Below are positions 45,998 to 53,949 of a DNA stretch of 64,000 bases, one piece after another. How positions within the stretch are numbered: position 1 is the stretch's first letter; every line of letters starts with the position of its first letter. Below the pieces are notes generated by a model. The model made no database searches. It worked only from the letters and a program-made list of their open reading frames with translations, and was not told where the DNA came from. This stretch comes from an uncultured Erythrobacter sp. (GTDB taxonomy: Bacteria; Pseudomonadota; Alphaproteobacteria; Sphingomonadales; Sphingomonadaceae): contig CANNBH010000001.1 of assembly GCA_947502815.1 (NCBI GenBank), forward strand, positions 124,001 through 188,000, given 5' to 3'. The translations under genes and the position numbers were made by a program.

Positions 45998-47074
45998 TTA
46001 ATCGTGCGAAACCCGCGTGACATGGCCCATTTTGCGGCCCTCGCGCGCTTCACGTTTGCCATAAAGGTGCAGATGCGGTTCGCCTTCTTCTGCGAGAATG
46101 TCGTGCGCGTTGAGAGCATCTTCGCCCACGATATTGCGCATATCGATGCTGGCAAAGCGAGTTTCGGTGCCGCCAAGAGGAAGGCCGCAAATCGCACGAA
46201 TGTGATTTTCAAACTGGCTGGTTGCCGCGCCTTCGATTGTCCAATGCCCTGAATTGTGAACGCGCGGCGCCATTTCGTTGAAAACCGGCCCATCACGCGT
46301 CGCGAAGAATTCCAGCGTTAGAACACCCACATATTGCAGGGCATTGGCCGTTTGCCGGGCGATGTCTTGCGCCGCGTTAATCTGCGCCTCTACCACGGGC
46401 CCGGCCGGGATAATCGACTTAACCAACATCCCGCCATCATGCGTGTTGGCCGATGAATCCCAGATTCGGATCGTCCCATCTGCGGCCCGAGCGAGGATGA
46501 CTGAAAACTCTGCCTCGAAATTGACCATGCCTTCGTAAATGCATGGGCGTCCGGGAAAGCGCACCCCTTCTGCTTCGTGCGCGGAATTGATGCGCCATTG
46601 GCCTTTGCCATCATAGCCATCACGCGCAGTCTTTAGGATGCCAGGGGTGCCAACCCGGTCCAAAGCCGTTGCAAAATCGTCATCGCTTTCGACCCGCATG
46701 TAGGGCGCACAGCGCGCGCCTAATTCTTCGACAAAGCGCTTTTCGTTCAAACGGTCTTGCGCGATTTGGAGCGATTTGGGGTTGGCCGCGAGCAGTGAAG
46801 AAGGAATAGCCTCCACCGCTGAGAGCGGCACGTTCTCAAACTCCCATGTCACCACATCACATTGGCTGGCAAAAACAGACAGCGCGGTTGTGTCACCCCA
46901 ACCGTTCTCAAAAAAATCATTACAAGCGCTGGCGGCAACATTGTCTCCCGCAGGCGCATAGCCAATCACGCGGAAACCCAATTGGGCAGCTGACATCGCT
47001 AGCATCCGGCCAAGTTGACCGCCGCCCAAAATTCCGATCGTGGAACCGGGTGAAAGAGGCGAGTTCTCCGTCAT
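45998..47074 (-). CDS. purK: 5-(carboxyamino)imidazole ribonucleotide synthase
   Basis: A 358-aa ATP-grasp enzyme: ATP-dependent carboxylation of aminoimidazole ribonucleotide in purine synthesis. GILGGGQLGRMLAMSAAQLG start, GILKTARDGYDGKGQW (ATP loop) and NEMAPRVHNSGHWTIEGAATSQFENH near the end are diagnostic. Its ATG shares one base with the purE stop (TGATG), and the two enzymes act consecutively. Confidence 0.96.
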   Translation of the reverse strand: MTENSPLSPGSTIGILGGGQLGRMLAMSAAQLGFRVIGYAPAGDNVAASACNDFFENGWGDTTALSVFASQCDVVTWEFENVPLSAVEAIPSSLLAANPKSLQIAQDRLNEKRFVEELGARCAPYMRVESDDDFATALDRVGTPGILKTARDGYDGKGQWRINSAHEAEGVRFPGRPCIYEGMVNFEAEFSVILARAADGTIRIWDSSANTHDGGMLVKSIIPAGPVVEAQINAAQDIARQTANALQYVGVLTLEFFATRDGPVFNEMAPRVHNSGHWTIEGAATSQFENHIRAICGLPLGGTETRFASIDMRNIVGEDALNAHDILAEEGEPHLHLYGKREAREGRKMGHVTRVSHD

Positions 47075-47583
47075 CAGTTGGCCGGGGTTTCCGCGACGTC
47101 ATTGGTGCGCGCGGCGCGCCAATCTTGGAGACGCTCTGATAGGGCCTCATCGGAAAGGGCGAGAATGGCCGCAGCCATAAGGGCAGCGTTTTTCGCGCCT
47201 GCGTCACCAATCGCCAATGTGCCCACGGGAACGCCAGCGGGCATTTGCGCGATCGAAAGCAAGCTATCCATGCCTGATAAAGCTTTGGATTGGACCGGAA
47301 CGCCAAGGACAGGCAAGTGGGTCATAGCCGCGATCATGCCTGGCAAATGCGCCGCTCCGCCTGCGCCCGCGATGATCACGTCAAACCCTTCACCCTCTGC
47401 GCCTTTGGCAAATGCGCTCATGCGGTCAGGAGTTCGGTGCGCGGAAACGATGCGCGCTTCATGTTCGACTTCGAGCTCACTTAAAATCTCTGTGGCCAGC
47501 CGCATAGTTGGCCAGTCCGATTGGCTGCCCATGACTATGGCGACTTTTCCGCAGTTTGCAGCGCTAGTATTTTCCTCGCCCAT
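47074..47583 (-). CDS. purE: N5-carboxyaminoimidazole ribonucleotide mutase
   Basis: Rearranges N5-CAIR to CAIR, directly after Pur[24 protein letters not shown] and [27 protein letters not shown] are class I PurE motifs. I use ATG 47583 (169 aa), which lies just after the gpmA stop; an in-frame ATG at 47598 overlapping gpmA by 8 bases is equally possible and neither has an ideal ribosome site. Confidence 0.95.
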   Translation of the reverse strand: MGEENTSAANCGKVAIVMGSQSDWPTMRLATEILSELEVEHEARIVSAHRTPDRMSAFAKGAEGEGFDVIIAGAGGAAHLPGMIAAMTHLPVLGVPVQSKALSGMDSLLSIAQMPAGVPVGTLAIGDAGAKNAALMAAAILALSDEALSERLQDWRAARTNDVAETPAN

Positions 47584-47590
47584 ATGCCCC

Positions 47591-48277
47591 TCAAGCATCC
47601 TTCAGATAATACCGATCACCCGGCACCATATTATCGTCAAAGTCATAGATGATTGGCTGACCGGTTGGAATTTCCAATCCGGTTATGTCCTCATCGGAGA
47701 TATTTGAAAGGTGTTTGACCAGCGCTCGCAAAGAATTGCCATGCGCAGAAATGATGACCGTCTCGCCGCTGGCAAGGACGGGCAATATATCGCCTTCCCA
47801 ATAGGGCAGCACACGTTCAATAGTTAGCTTTAGGCTCTCGGTGTTCGGAACATCAATGCCATCGTACCGCGGATCTGCGCCCGGATCATATTGGCTGCCT
47901 GCCTCCATCGGGGGTGGCGGAGTGTCGAAACTGCGGCGCCAAATGTGCACCTGATCATCGCCGTGCTTATCGCGCGTCTCTTGTTTGTTGAGGCCCGTCA
48001 GCCCGCCATAATGCCGTTCATTAAGGCGCCAATCCTTGGTCACCGGCAACCACAGCCGTGTCATCTCTTCGAGCGCTAGGTTGAGTGTTTTGATCGCGCG
48101 GGTTTGAAAACTGGTGAAGCAGATTGTGGGCAAAACGCCCTTTTCCTGCATCAAAACACCCGCTGCCTTGGCCTCGTCGATGCCCTTTTCGGTCAAATCG
48201 ACGTCCCACCAGCCGGTAAAGCGGTTTTCTAAGTTCCACTGGCTTTGACCGTGGCGGACGAGGATCAATTTGGGCAT
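47591..48277 (-). CDS. gpmA: 2,3-bisphosphoglycerate-dependent phosphoglycerate mutase
   Basis: Glycolytic interconversion of 3- and 2-phosphoglycerate through a phosphohistidine. The 228-aa protein has [40 protein letters not shown] and [15 protein letters not shown]. It is the first gene of the nine-gene minus-strand operon running to bamF. A glycolytic gene leading a purine/folate/flavin/tRNA-synthetase operon may tie these to growth rate. Confidence 0.96.
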   Translation of the reverse strand: MPKLILVRHGQSQWNLENRFTGWWDVDLTEKGIDEAKAAGVLMQEKGVLPTICFTSFQTRAIKTLNLALEEMTRLWLPVTKDWRLNERHYGGLTGLNKQETRDKHGDDQVHIWRRSFDTPPPPMEAGSQYDPGADPRYDGIDVPNTESLKLTIERVLPYWEGDILPVLASGETVIISAHGNSLRALVKHLSNISDEDITGLEIPTGQPIIYDFDDNMVPGDRYYLKDA

Positions 48278-48344
48278 GCAATCTCCATGGCGAACTGTGA
48301 CTTTGTGCGACCTCGCGCACTGAGGCGTTAAACGCTGATGCGAT

Positions 48345-48494
48345 CTAGCTTTCGTGGCCGCCCTTGGAAAGGCTATTTTCCGCCGATTCGTTCTTCATTT
48401 CGCGAACCTGTGCCTTTCGGCGGCGCAGGTTCTCGCGCAGCTTTGCCGCTAAGCGTTCTTCGCGGGTCGTTTCGCTGTTTGTGTGTTCACTCAT
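48345..48494 (-). CDS. Tiny charged protein, conserved-looking
   Basis: A 49-aa highly charged protein: EERLAAKLRENLRRRKAQVR (about 12-31) would form an amphipathic helix, with an acidic/Ser tail. From memory, similar 40-60 residue proteins occur in other sphingomonads. ATG 48494 is taken because upstream in-frame sequence runs through the tRNA gene. Function unknown; nucleic-acid or ribosome contact is only a guess from composition. Confidence 0.55.
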   Translation of the reverse strand: MSEHTNSETTREERLAAKLRENLRRRKAQVREMKNESAENSLSKGGHES

Positions 48495-48549
48495 ATGAAA
48501 CGCCTTGCCGCTAGTTGAGCTTTCATTCAAGCCGGGCTTCAAGCTTAGC

Positions 48550-48578
48550 TTGACAAGAGGCGCGCACGCACCGATAGG
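48550..48578 (+). promoter_or_regulatory. Promoter of the tRNA-Thr gene
   Basis: Perfect -35 TTGACA (48550-48555), 17-base spacer, then GATAGG as a weak -10 (48573-48578). Transcription would start about 12 bases before the tRNA. The spacer and downstream sequence are G+C-rich, typical of stable-RNA promoters. Confidence 0.55.
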
Positions 48579-48596
48579 CGCGCGTCTTGAACAGGC

Positions 48597-48671
48597 GCCG
48601 CGGTAGCTCAGTGGTAGAGCGCACCCTTGGTAAGGGTGAGGCCGAGAGTTCAATTCTCTCTCGTGGCACCA
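48597..48671 (+). tRNA. tRNA-Thr (anticodon GGT)
   Basis: Complete cloverleaf of 75 bases with encoded CCA. Acceptor GCCGCGG pairs with TCGTGGC with two G:U pairs; D-arm GCTC/GAGC; anticodon arm CACCC-TTGGTAA-GGGTG gives anticodon GGT, reading ACC/ACU Thr codons; T-arm GAGAG-TTCAATT-CTCTC. It is plus strand, divergent from the 49-aa gene, and marks the boundary to the catabolic island. Confidence 0.96.
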
Positions 48672-48859
48672 TTTCCCTTCCAGCATTAAGATTGCCCCTC
48701 TTGAGGGACTCGGTTCGGGCCGCAAACCCCTGCGCCTGCGTTCCATGCTCAGCCCAAAGCCCAATTAAAACCGCTCATACCCCCACTTTTGACGAGTGCG
48801 TCTGCCTGCATCTCTCGGCTATCCCCTTCCCGACACACATTTGAGTAGGAGAGTGAGCG

Positions 48860-49624
48860 ATGGATCTGGGACTTAAAGGCAAGAAAGTCATTATGAATGG
48901 CGGCGCACACGGGCTGGGCCTCGCCTCGCTCAAACTATTTGCAGCAGAGGGCGCAGATGTCGCATTCTTCAGCCGCAAAGAAGACAAGATTGAGGCGGCC
49001 AAAGCTGAAATCGAAGCTGCTGGCCCTGGCAAGGTTTTTGCCGAAGTGTTCGACATGGCTGGCGGCGGAGAAGCCTATAAAGCGTGGCTGGAAAAAGCAG
49101 CCGGCGAACTGGGCGGCTGCGATATCTTCATCCACACCGCTTCAACCTCTGGCACGGGCGGCACCGGTGACTGGCAGGCCACGCTTGATTTTGACATTAT
49201 GGGCGCGGTTAACGGGGTTGAGACCTTGACCCCGCACCTCGCCAACTCGGACTGCGGCTCAATCCTTTTCATGAGCTCTACAGCGGCTCTTGAGACCTTT
49301 ATCGCACCGCAGGCGTTCAACGCGATGAAAGCGGCGCTGATCACATACGGTTCGCAATTGAGCCAAGCGCTTGCGCCGCAAGGCATTCGGGTCAATTGCG
49401 TCTCACCCGGCGCGATCTATTACCCCGGCGGCAATTGGGAAGTGATCGAAGGCGCTATGCCGGAACTGTTCAATGGCACGCTGGCGAAAATGCCGATGGG
49501 CCGATTTGGCAATGACCAAGAGGTTGCCAATGCGATCGTCTTTACGGCGAGCCCGGCTGTTCCTTACATGACCGGTTCAAACATCGTGGTCGATGGCGGC
49601 TTTACTCAGCGCGTCCAGTTCTAA
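48860..49624 (+). CDS. SDR-fold protein with Phe in place of the catalytic Tyr
   Basis: A 254-aa short-chain dehydrogenase/reductase-fold protein. The cofactor loop reads NGGAHGLG, the Ser is in LFMSSTAAL, and the C-terminus GSNIVVDGGF is typical. The active-site YxxxK is F153-N-A-M-K157 (codon TTC at 49316-49318). Without the Tyr it may be a poor oxidoreductase, bind a cofactor structurally, or use another acid. First gene of the E1/lipoyl operon; the E1 alpha start is 32 bases downstream. Confidence 0.85.
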   Translation: MDLGLKGKKVIMNGGAHGLGLASLKLFAAEGADVAFFSRKEDKIEAAKAEIEAAGPGKVFAEVFDMAGGGEAYKAWLEKAAGELGGCDIFIHTASTSGTGGTGDWQATLDFDIMGAVNGVETLTPHLANSDCGSILFMSSTAALETFIAPQAFNAMKAALITYGSQLSQALAPQGIRVNCVSPGAIYYPGGNWEVIEGAMPELFNGTLAKMPMGRFGNDQEVANAIVFTASPAVPYMTGSNIVVDGGFTQRVQF

Positions 49625-49655
49625 TCCAATCCTCTCATTAGGAAGGCCCAACTCT

Positions 49656-50636
49656 ATGGCTGAAATCGCCAACGAGATCGACCGCGACAAGCTGCTCGAT
49701 ATCTACACCCGCACAATGAAGGTGAATCGCACAGACGAAAAATTCCGCGCGCTGCTGATGCAGGGCAAGGTTGCAGTGATGTATTACTGCGTTCGCGGGC
49801 AGGAGCTTGTCTCCGCCGCGGCAATGGCGGCGCTGGACGATGATGATTACGTCGTCTGCACCTATCGCGGTCAGGGCGAACAAACCGCCAAGGGTATCCC
49901 GATTGAGAAATGGTGGGGCGAATGCCTCGGCAAAGCGACCGGCACCTGCAAAGGCAAAGGCGGCACAATGCACATCACGGATCCCGACACTGGGATCATG
50001 GTGACAACCGGCGTTGTGGGTTCGGGTATTCCGATCGCCAACGGCTTGGCCATGGCGAGCCAAAACAGCGGCGATGGCAAAGTGACCTTGGTGAGTTTTG
50101 GCGATGGCGCGGCCAATATTGGCGGCTTTCACGAAGCGATGAATATGGCGCAGCTCTATAAGCTGCCCGTGGTCTTCCTGTGTCAAAACAACCGGTATGG
50201 CGAACACACCGCCTATGCCGATCACACCGACAGCCCCGACATCTCCAGCCGCGCTGCGGGATACGGAATGAAGAGTGCGAAAGTCGATGGCAACGATGTG
50301 AACGCGGTCTATCCAGCGATGGAAGAGGCTGTCGCGCATGCGCGCTCTGGCAAGGGGCCAGTTTTGGTCGAGGCCATGTGTTACCGCATGATGGGACACT
50401 TCTTTGGCTCTGACTTCTCTTATATGCCCGAAGAGCACCTTGCGGAGATGGCGGCGGAAGACCCACTGCCCAAACTGCGTAAAGTCATGTTGGAGCGCCA
50501 ATTCACCGAAGAGGAATTGGACAAGATCGTCGCCGACATTGACAGGGAAATTGATGGAGCGGTTCAACACGCGCTCGATGCGCCGCTGCCGGATACCGAC
50601 GAAATTTACAAAGACGTTCTTGAGGAGACTGCATAA
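49656..50636 (+). CDS. TPP-dependent E1 alpha subunit (acetoin/pyruvate dehydrogenase type)
   Basis: A 326-aa thiamine-diphosphate subunit of a two-chain 2-oxoacid or acyloin dehydrogenase E1. GDGAANIGGFHEAMNMAQLYKLPVVFLCQNN is the GDG-X-NN cofactor motif (about 147-177). GTCKGKGGTMHITDPDTGIM and YRMMGHFFGSDFSYMPEEH lie in the usual loops. ATG 49656 gives a normal N-terminus. Its stop overlaps the E1 beta ATG. AcoA-like (acetoin cleavage) is as likely as a pyruvate-type enzyme. Confidence 0.9.
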   Translation: MAEIANEIDRDKLLDIYTRTMKVNRTDEKFRALLMQGKVAVMYYCVRGQELVSAAAMAALDDDDYVVCTYRGQGEQTAKGIPIEKWWGECLGKATGTCKGKGGTMHITDPDTGIMVTTGVVGSGIPIANGLAMASQNSGDGKVTLVSFGDGAANIGGFHEAMNMAQLYKLPVVFLCQNNRYGEHTAYADHTDSPDISSRAAGYGMKSAKVDGNDVNAVYPAMEEAVAHARSGKGPVLVEAMCYRMMGHFFGSDFSYMPEEHLAEMAAEDPLPKLRKVMLERQFTEEELDKIVADIDREIDGAVQHALDAPLPDTDEIYKDVLEETA

Positions 50637-51622
50637 TGGCCGAAATCACCATGACGCAGGCGCTCAACCTCGCCATTGATGAAGCAATGGCGGAGGATGA
50701 TGGCGTATTCTGCCTAGGCGAAGACGTTGCAGCAAAGCAGGGCGGCGGGGTGTTTAAGATCACCTCTGGCCTGACAGAGAAATACGGCGAAAACCGCATC
50801 CGTGCGACGCCGATTTCTGAAACAGCAATTATCGGCGCGGCAGTCGGCGCGGCTCTGGCTGGACAGCGCCCGATTGCAGAGATCATGCTGATGAACTTTG
50901 TCGGCGTGTGTATGGATCAAATCGTCAATCACGCTGCGAAATTGCGCTTTATGTCGGGCGGTCAAACGCCATGTCCCATTGTGATTCGCACCACCACCGG
51001 TGTCGGCGTAGGCTTTGGCGGACAGCACTCCGACATGCTTGAGGCGTGGTTTGCTCACGTCGCCGGCATACATGTTGTGACCCCGTCCAACGCCGCTGAT
51101 GCGCGCGGGCTGATGCGCTCTGCCATCGACGCCAATGACCCGGTTATCTTTATCGAAAACATCCTTTGCTATGGCCTGACTAGCGAAGATCCGGGTCCCG
51201 GTTACCGGGTGCCTCTGGGCAAAGCGGCCATCGCAAAAGAAGGTTCGGACCTATCGCTTATCACTTACGGCCGGACCGTTCTGGATGCGCTCGAAGTTGC
51301 AGGCGAACTTGAGAAAGAGGGCATCAGCGTTGAGGTCGTCGACCTGCGCACGATCGCACCTTATGATGAGGAAACTGTGCTTGCATCGGTGAACAAGACC
51401 GGGCGCGCGCTGACATTGCACGAAGCGGTTCGGCCCTTTGGTGTCGGCGCCGAAATCGCGGCGAACATCCAAGAAAAGTGCTGGGATAAACTCAAAAGCC
51501 CAGTGCGCCGGATCGGCGGGACATTCTCAGCTGTGCCGTTCGCGAGCCATCTGGAACAGGCATGGATCCCGCAAAAAAGCGACATTGCCGCTCAGATCAA
51601 AGCATCGGTTGGGAAAGCGTAA
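50636..51622 (+). CDS. TPP-dependent E1 beta subunit
   Basis: Partner of the alpha chain, 328 aa. It has ITMTQALNLAIDEAMAEDDGVFCLGEDVA, RIRATPISETAIIGAAVGAALAGQRPIAEI and the C-terminal transketolase domain (VEVVDLRTIAPYDEETVLASV, FGVGAEIAANIQE). It lacks any E2-like extension. The lipoyl-domain gene starts immediately after its stop. Confidence 0.92.
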   Translation: MAEITMTQALNLAIDEAMAEDDGVFCLGEDVAAKQGGGVFKITSGLTEKYGENRIRATPISETAIIGAAVGAALAGQRPIAEIMLMNFVGVCMDQIVNHAAKLRFMSGGQTPCPIVIRTTTGVGVGFGGQHSDMLEAWFAHVAGIHVVTPSNAADARGLMRSAIDANDPVIFIENILCYGLTSEDPGPGYRVPLGKAAIAKEGSDLSLITYGRTVLDALEVAGELEKEGISVEVVDLRTIAPYDEETVLASVNKTGRALTLHEAVRPFGVGAEIAANIQEKCWDKLKSPVRRIGGTFSAVPFASHLEQAWIPQKSDIAAQIKASVGKA

Positions 51623-51853
51623 ATGGCAGAAGAAATTCGTATACCTAAGCTCGGGATGAGCGCCACCGAAGTCACTCTGTCTGAATGGATGTTCGGCGAT
51701 GGGGAAGAGGTCGCCCAAGGCGACATCATCTACACCGCCGAAACGGACAAGACGACGGTAGAGATCGAGGCGCAGGCCTCTGGCGTTATCCACCCGACCG
51801 GCGAAGAAGGCACCAAATACAAAGTCGGCGATGTGGTCGGCACTATTGGGTGA
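51623..51853 (+). CDS. Free-standing lipoyl-domain protein
   Basis: A 76-aa single biotinyl/lipoyl domain: RIPKLGMSATEVTLSEWMFGDG, then lipoylation site K43 in AETDKTTVEIE, and a closing half with VIHPTGEEGTKYKVGDVVGTIG. It equals the N-terminal domain of an E2 but has no peripheral-subunit-binding or acyltransferase domain; the stop is real and the next reading frame is an NTF2-like gene. It would be the swinging-arm substrate of the E1 encoded just upstream. It could be lipoylated or, less likely, biotinylated. Confidence 0.9.
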   Translation: MAEEIRIPKLGMSATEVTLSEWMFGDGEEVAQGDIIYTAETDKTTVEIEAQASGVIHPTGEEGTKYKVGDVVGTIG

Positions 51854-51857
51854 TGGT

Positions 51858-52244
51858 GTGAGCACGCCTCGTGAACTGCAGGCTGCTATTTATGCAGCCG
51901 CTGGTGCGCGCGACTGGGAAAAGGTTGAAAGCCTGATCCATCCGGATTTTGTGCTTTATGAGGCGGAAGGCCTACCTTTTGGCGGAGAATGGCGCGGGAA
52001 GGACGCTCTGCAACGCTGCGCAGCGGCGATGTATGGCACATGGGCCGAAGCGAGCGTCGATATCCATGACATTACGGGCGGGGACTCCCATGCCGTGACC
52101 GTGCTGACGCTGACCATGACATCCAAACGGACGGGCGAAACCTTTTCCCAAACCGTCAATGAATGCGGCGCGTTCAAAGACGGATTGATGACGGAACTGC
52201 GCATTCACTACTTCGATGCTGCCGAGATTGCGGCAAGGGCTTGA
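51858..52244 (+). CDS. NTF2/SnoaL-like protein
   Basis: A 128-aa cone-fold protein: LQAAIYAAAGARDWEKVESLIHPDFVLYEAEGLPFGGEWRGKDA is the SnoaL-like pattern, and MTSKRTGETFSQTVNECGAFKDG follows. Such proteins bind small hydrophobic ligands and include cyclases, isomerases and hydrolases. GTG 51858 starts after the lipoyl stop; ATG 51831 would overlap that gene by 23 bases. Its specific reaction cannot be predicted. Confidence 0.78.
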   Translation: MSTPRELQAAIYAAAGARDWEKVESLIHPDFVLYEAEGLPFGGEWRGKDALQRCAAAMYGTWAEASVDIHDITGGDSHAVTVLTLTMTSKRTGETFSQTVNECGAFKDGLMTELRIHYFDAAEIAARA

Positions 52245-52248
52245 ACTT

Positions 52249-53178
52249 ATGACAATCGAGAAAATCTGCATCCTAGGCGCTCCCGCTGATCAGGGCCAGC
52301 CGCTGGTGGCGCAATTGTTGGAGCAAGGGTTCTCCGTCACGGCCGGTGTGCGGCGTGATGACGCGATGGCAAACACGCCGTTTCCTGACCTGCCTACTGT
52401 TGCCGCCGATATCACCGATGCCGATGCCATGGCGCATGCCTTTGCCGGGCAGGATGCCGCCGCGTTTCACCTGCCGTTTGAGTTTGATCGTGAACGCGCC
52501 GCCAGCTTTGGCCGCGCAGTCGCCGACGGGGCAAAGCGCGCAGGCTTGAAGAAGATTGTGTTTAACACTGCATGCTTCGTGGCTGATCACGATCTAAACC
52601 TGTCCGCTCATGATGGTCGGCGCGATATTGAACGGGCGTTGGAAGAAACTGGCATCCCATGCGTTTTCATCGAACCCACAGTGTTTATGGACAACCAATA
52701 CCGCATTTGGACTCGGCCGTTGATCATGCGTGACGGCGTTTTCGCCTATCCGGCGAAGCCTGATCTCAAAATCAACTGGGTGTGTTTGGAGGATGTGGCG
52801 CAAGCAATGGTGCGCGCGCTCCAAACCGATGCTGCCGACGGGATGCACGTCCCGATTGGCGGCCCGGATGCGATGGTCGGGGATGAAGTCGCCGCCAATT
52901 TAGCAGAAGCCTTGGGCAGGCCCGTTCGTTTCAAGAGCTTGGCGCCAGAGGAGTTTGCCGCGGGAATGAGCGAGCTGGTGACCGGTTCGCGCGAGGTGCA
53001 GCCGCTCAGCATTTATGATGGGATGGCGAAATTCTATGCGTTCTACAATTCGCAGCCAACCTCACCGTTGCTCGTGGACCCAAAGAACGCGCAGGAGCTG
53101 CTTGGCATGAAACCAACGTCCCATCTCGATTGGATAAAATCGAAAGATTGGATGGAAGGCCTCGAAGGCCTGATTTGA
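52249..53178 (+). CDS. NmrA-like NAD(P)-binding protein
   Basis: A 309-aa atypical SDR: KICILGAPADQGQPLVAQLLEQGFSVTAGVRR is the Rossmann start, then VAADITDADAMAHAFAGQDAAAFHL. There is no clear catalytic YxxxK at the usual place. NmrA-like members act as redox sensors, reductases or ether-cleaving enzymes. It closes the plus-strand operon and converges with the next SDR gene across 10 bases. Confidence 0.83.
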   Translation: MTIEKICILGAPADQGQPLVAQLLEQGFSVTAGVRRDDAMANTPFPDLPTVAADITDADAMAHAFAGQDAAAFHLPFEFDRERAASFGRAVADGAKRAGLKKIVFNTACFVADHDLNLSAHDGRRDIERALEETGIPCVFIEPTVFMDNQYRIWTRPLIMRDGVFAYPAKPDLKINWVCLEDVAQAMVRALQTDAADGMHVPIGGPDAMVGDEVAANLAEALGRPVRFKSLAPEEFAAGMSELVTGSREVQPLSIYDGMAKFYAFYNSQPTSPLLVDPKNAQELLGMKPTSHLDWIKSKDWMEGLEGLI

Positions 53179-53188
53179 CGGGTTGGCT

Positions 53189-53941
53189 CTAAAGAGTTTG
53201 CCCATCATCCAGGACAAAATCGGCCCCGGTCACGAACTCGGCCGCATCGGAACACAGGAACAAGACTGGGCCGTCCAGCCCCTCTTGACCCATCAACCGC
53301 CTCTTAGGGAAGCGCGAGACTTGTTTCTGGCCAAGGTCTGTGGCGAACCATTCGTCGTTGATCTCGGTCCGAATATAGCCGGGTGAGATCGTGTTCACAC
53401 AAATTCCAGCCCGCGCCCATTCTCGGGCCATGCTGCGCGCGGCCTGAACCACGCCTGCCTTGCTTGCCGCATAGGCGACGAGACCCGGTGAAGGCTCAAA
53501 CGCGGTGATGGATGCGACCATAATGATCCGCCCATTTGTCACGCCATGCGCAATCATCCGCCGCGCCCCTTCACGGGCCGTCAGGATGGCGCCTTTGAGG
53601 TTGATAGCGAGGGTGTGTTCTATTTCTTCCTCTGTGATGGTGTGCATCATGCCAGCACCGTCGACGCCAGCGTTTGCAATCACCGTATCGACCGGCCCAA
53701 AGGCTGCTTCCGCTGCGTCATAGCCTGCGATAATGTCGGCTTCGCGCGCGACATCCATTGTGATCGCAGCGGCTTTTTCACCAATGTCGCTGGCCAAAGC
53801 CTCAAGACGATCCTTGCGCCGCGCCCCTAAAACAACCCGCGCGCCGCTATCCGAAAGGATGCGCCCAAACCGCGAGCCAAGGCCCGATGACGCACCCGTA
53901 ATCAGCGCGGTGCGCCCCGAAAGATCAGCAGAAATACTCAC
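53189..53941 (-). CDS. SDR family oxidoreductase
   Basis: A 250-aa classical SDR: ALITGASSGLGSRFGR cofactor loop, IANAGVDG, Ser in IIMVASITAFEPS and catalytic YAASK intact (AYAASKAGVVQAARSMAREWA). It would oxidise or reduce a hydroxy or keto group with NAD(P)(H). It is downstream of the Rieske gene by 8 bases on the same strand, so it may dehydrogenate the oxygenase product. Confidence 0.9.
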   Translation of the reverse strand: MSISADLSGRTALITGASSGLGSRFGRILSDSGARVVLGARRKDRLEALASDIGEKAAAITMDVAREADIIAGYDAAEAAFGPVDTVIANAGVDGAGMMHTITEEEIEHTLAINLKGAILTAREGARRMIAHGVTNGRIIMVASITAFEPSPGLVAYAASKAGVVQAARSMAREWARAGICVNTISPGYIRTEINDEWFATDLGQKQVSRFPKRRLMGQEGLDGPVLFLCSDAAEFVTGADFVLDDGQTL

Positions 53942-53949
53942 AGCTGAGG

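Noticed and set aside
49638-50570. 310-aa minus-strand open frame opposite the E1 alpha gene
   Set aside because: The sense frame has complete TPP motifs; the antisense product is His/Arg-rich without domains.
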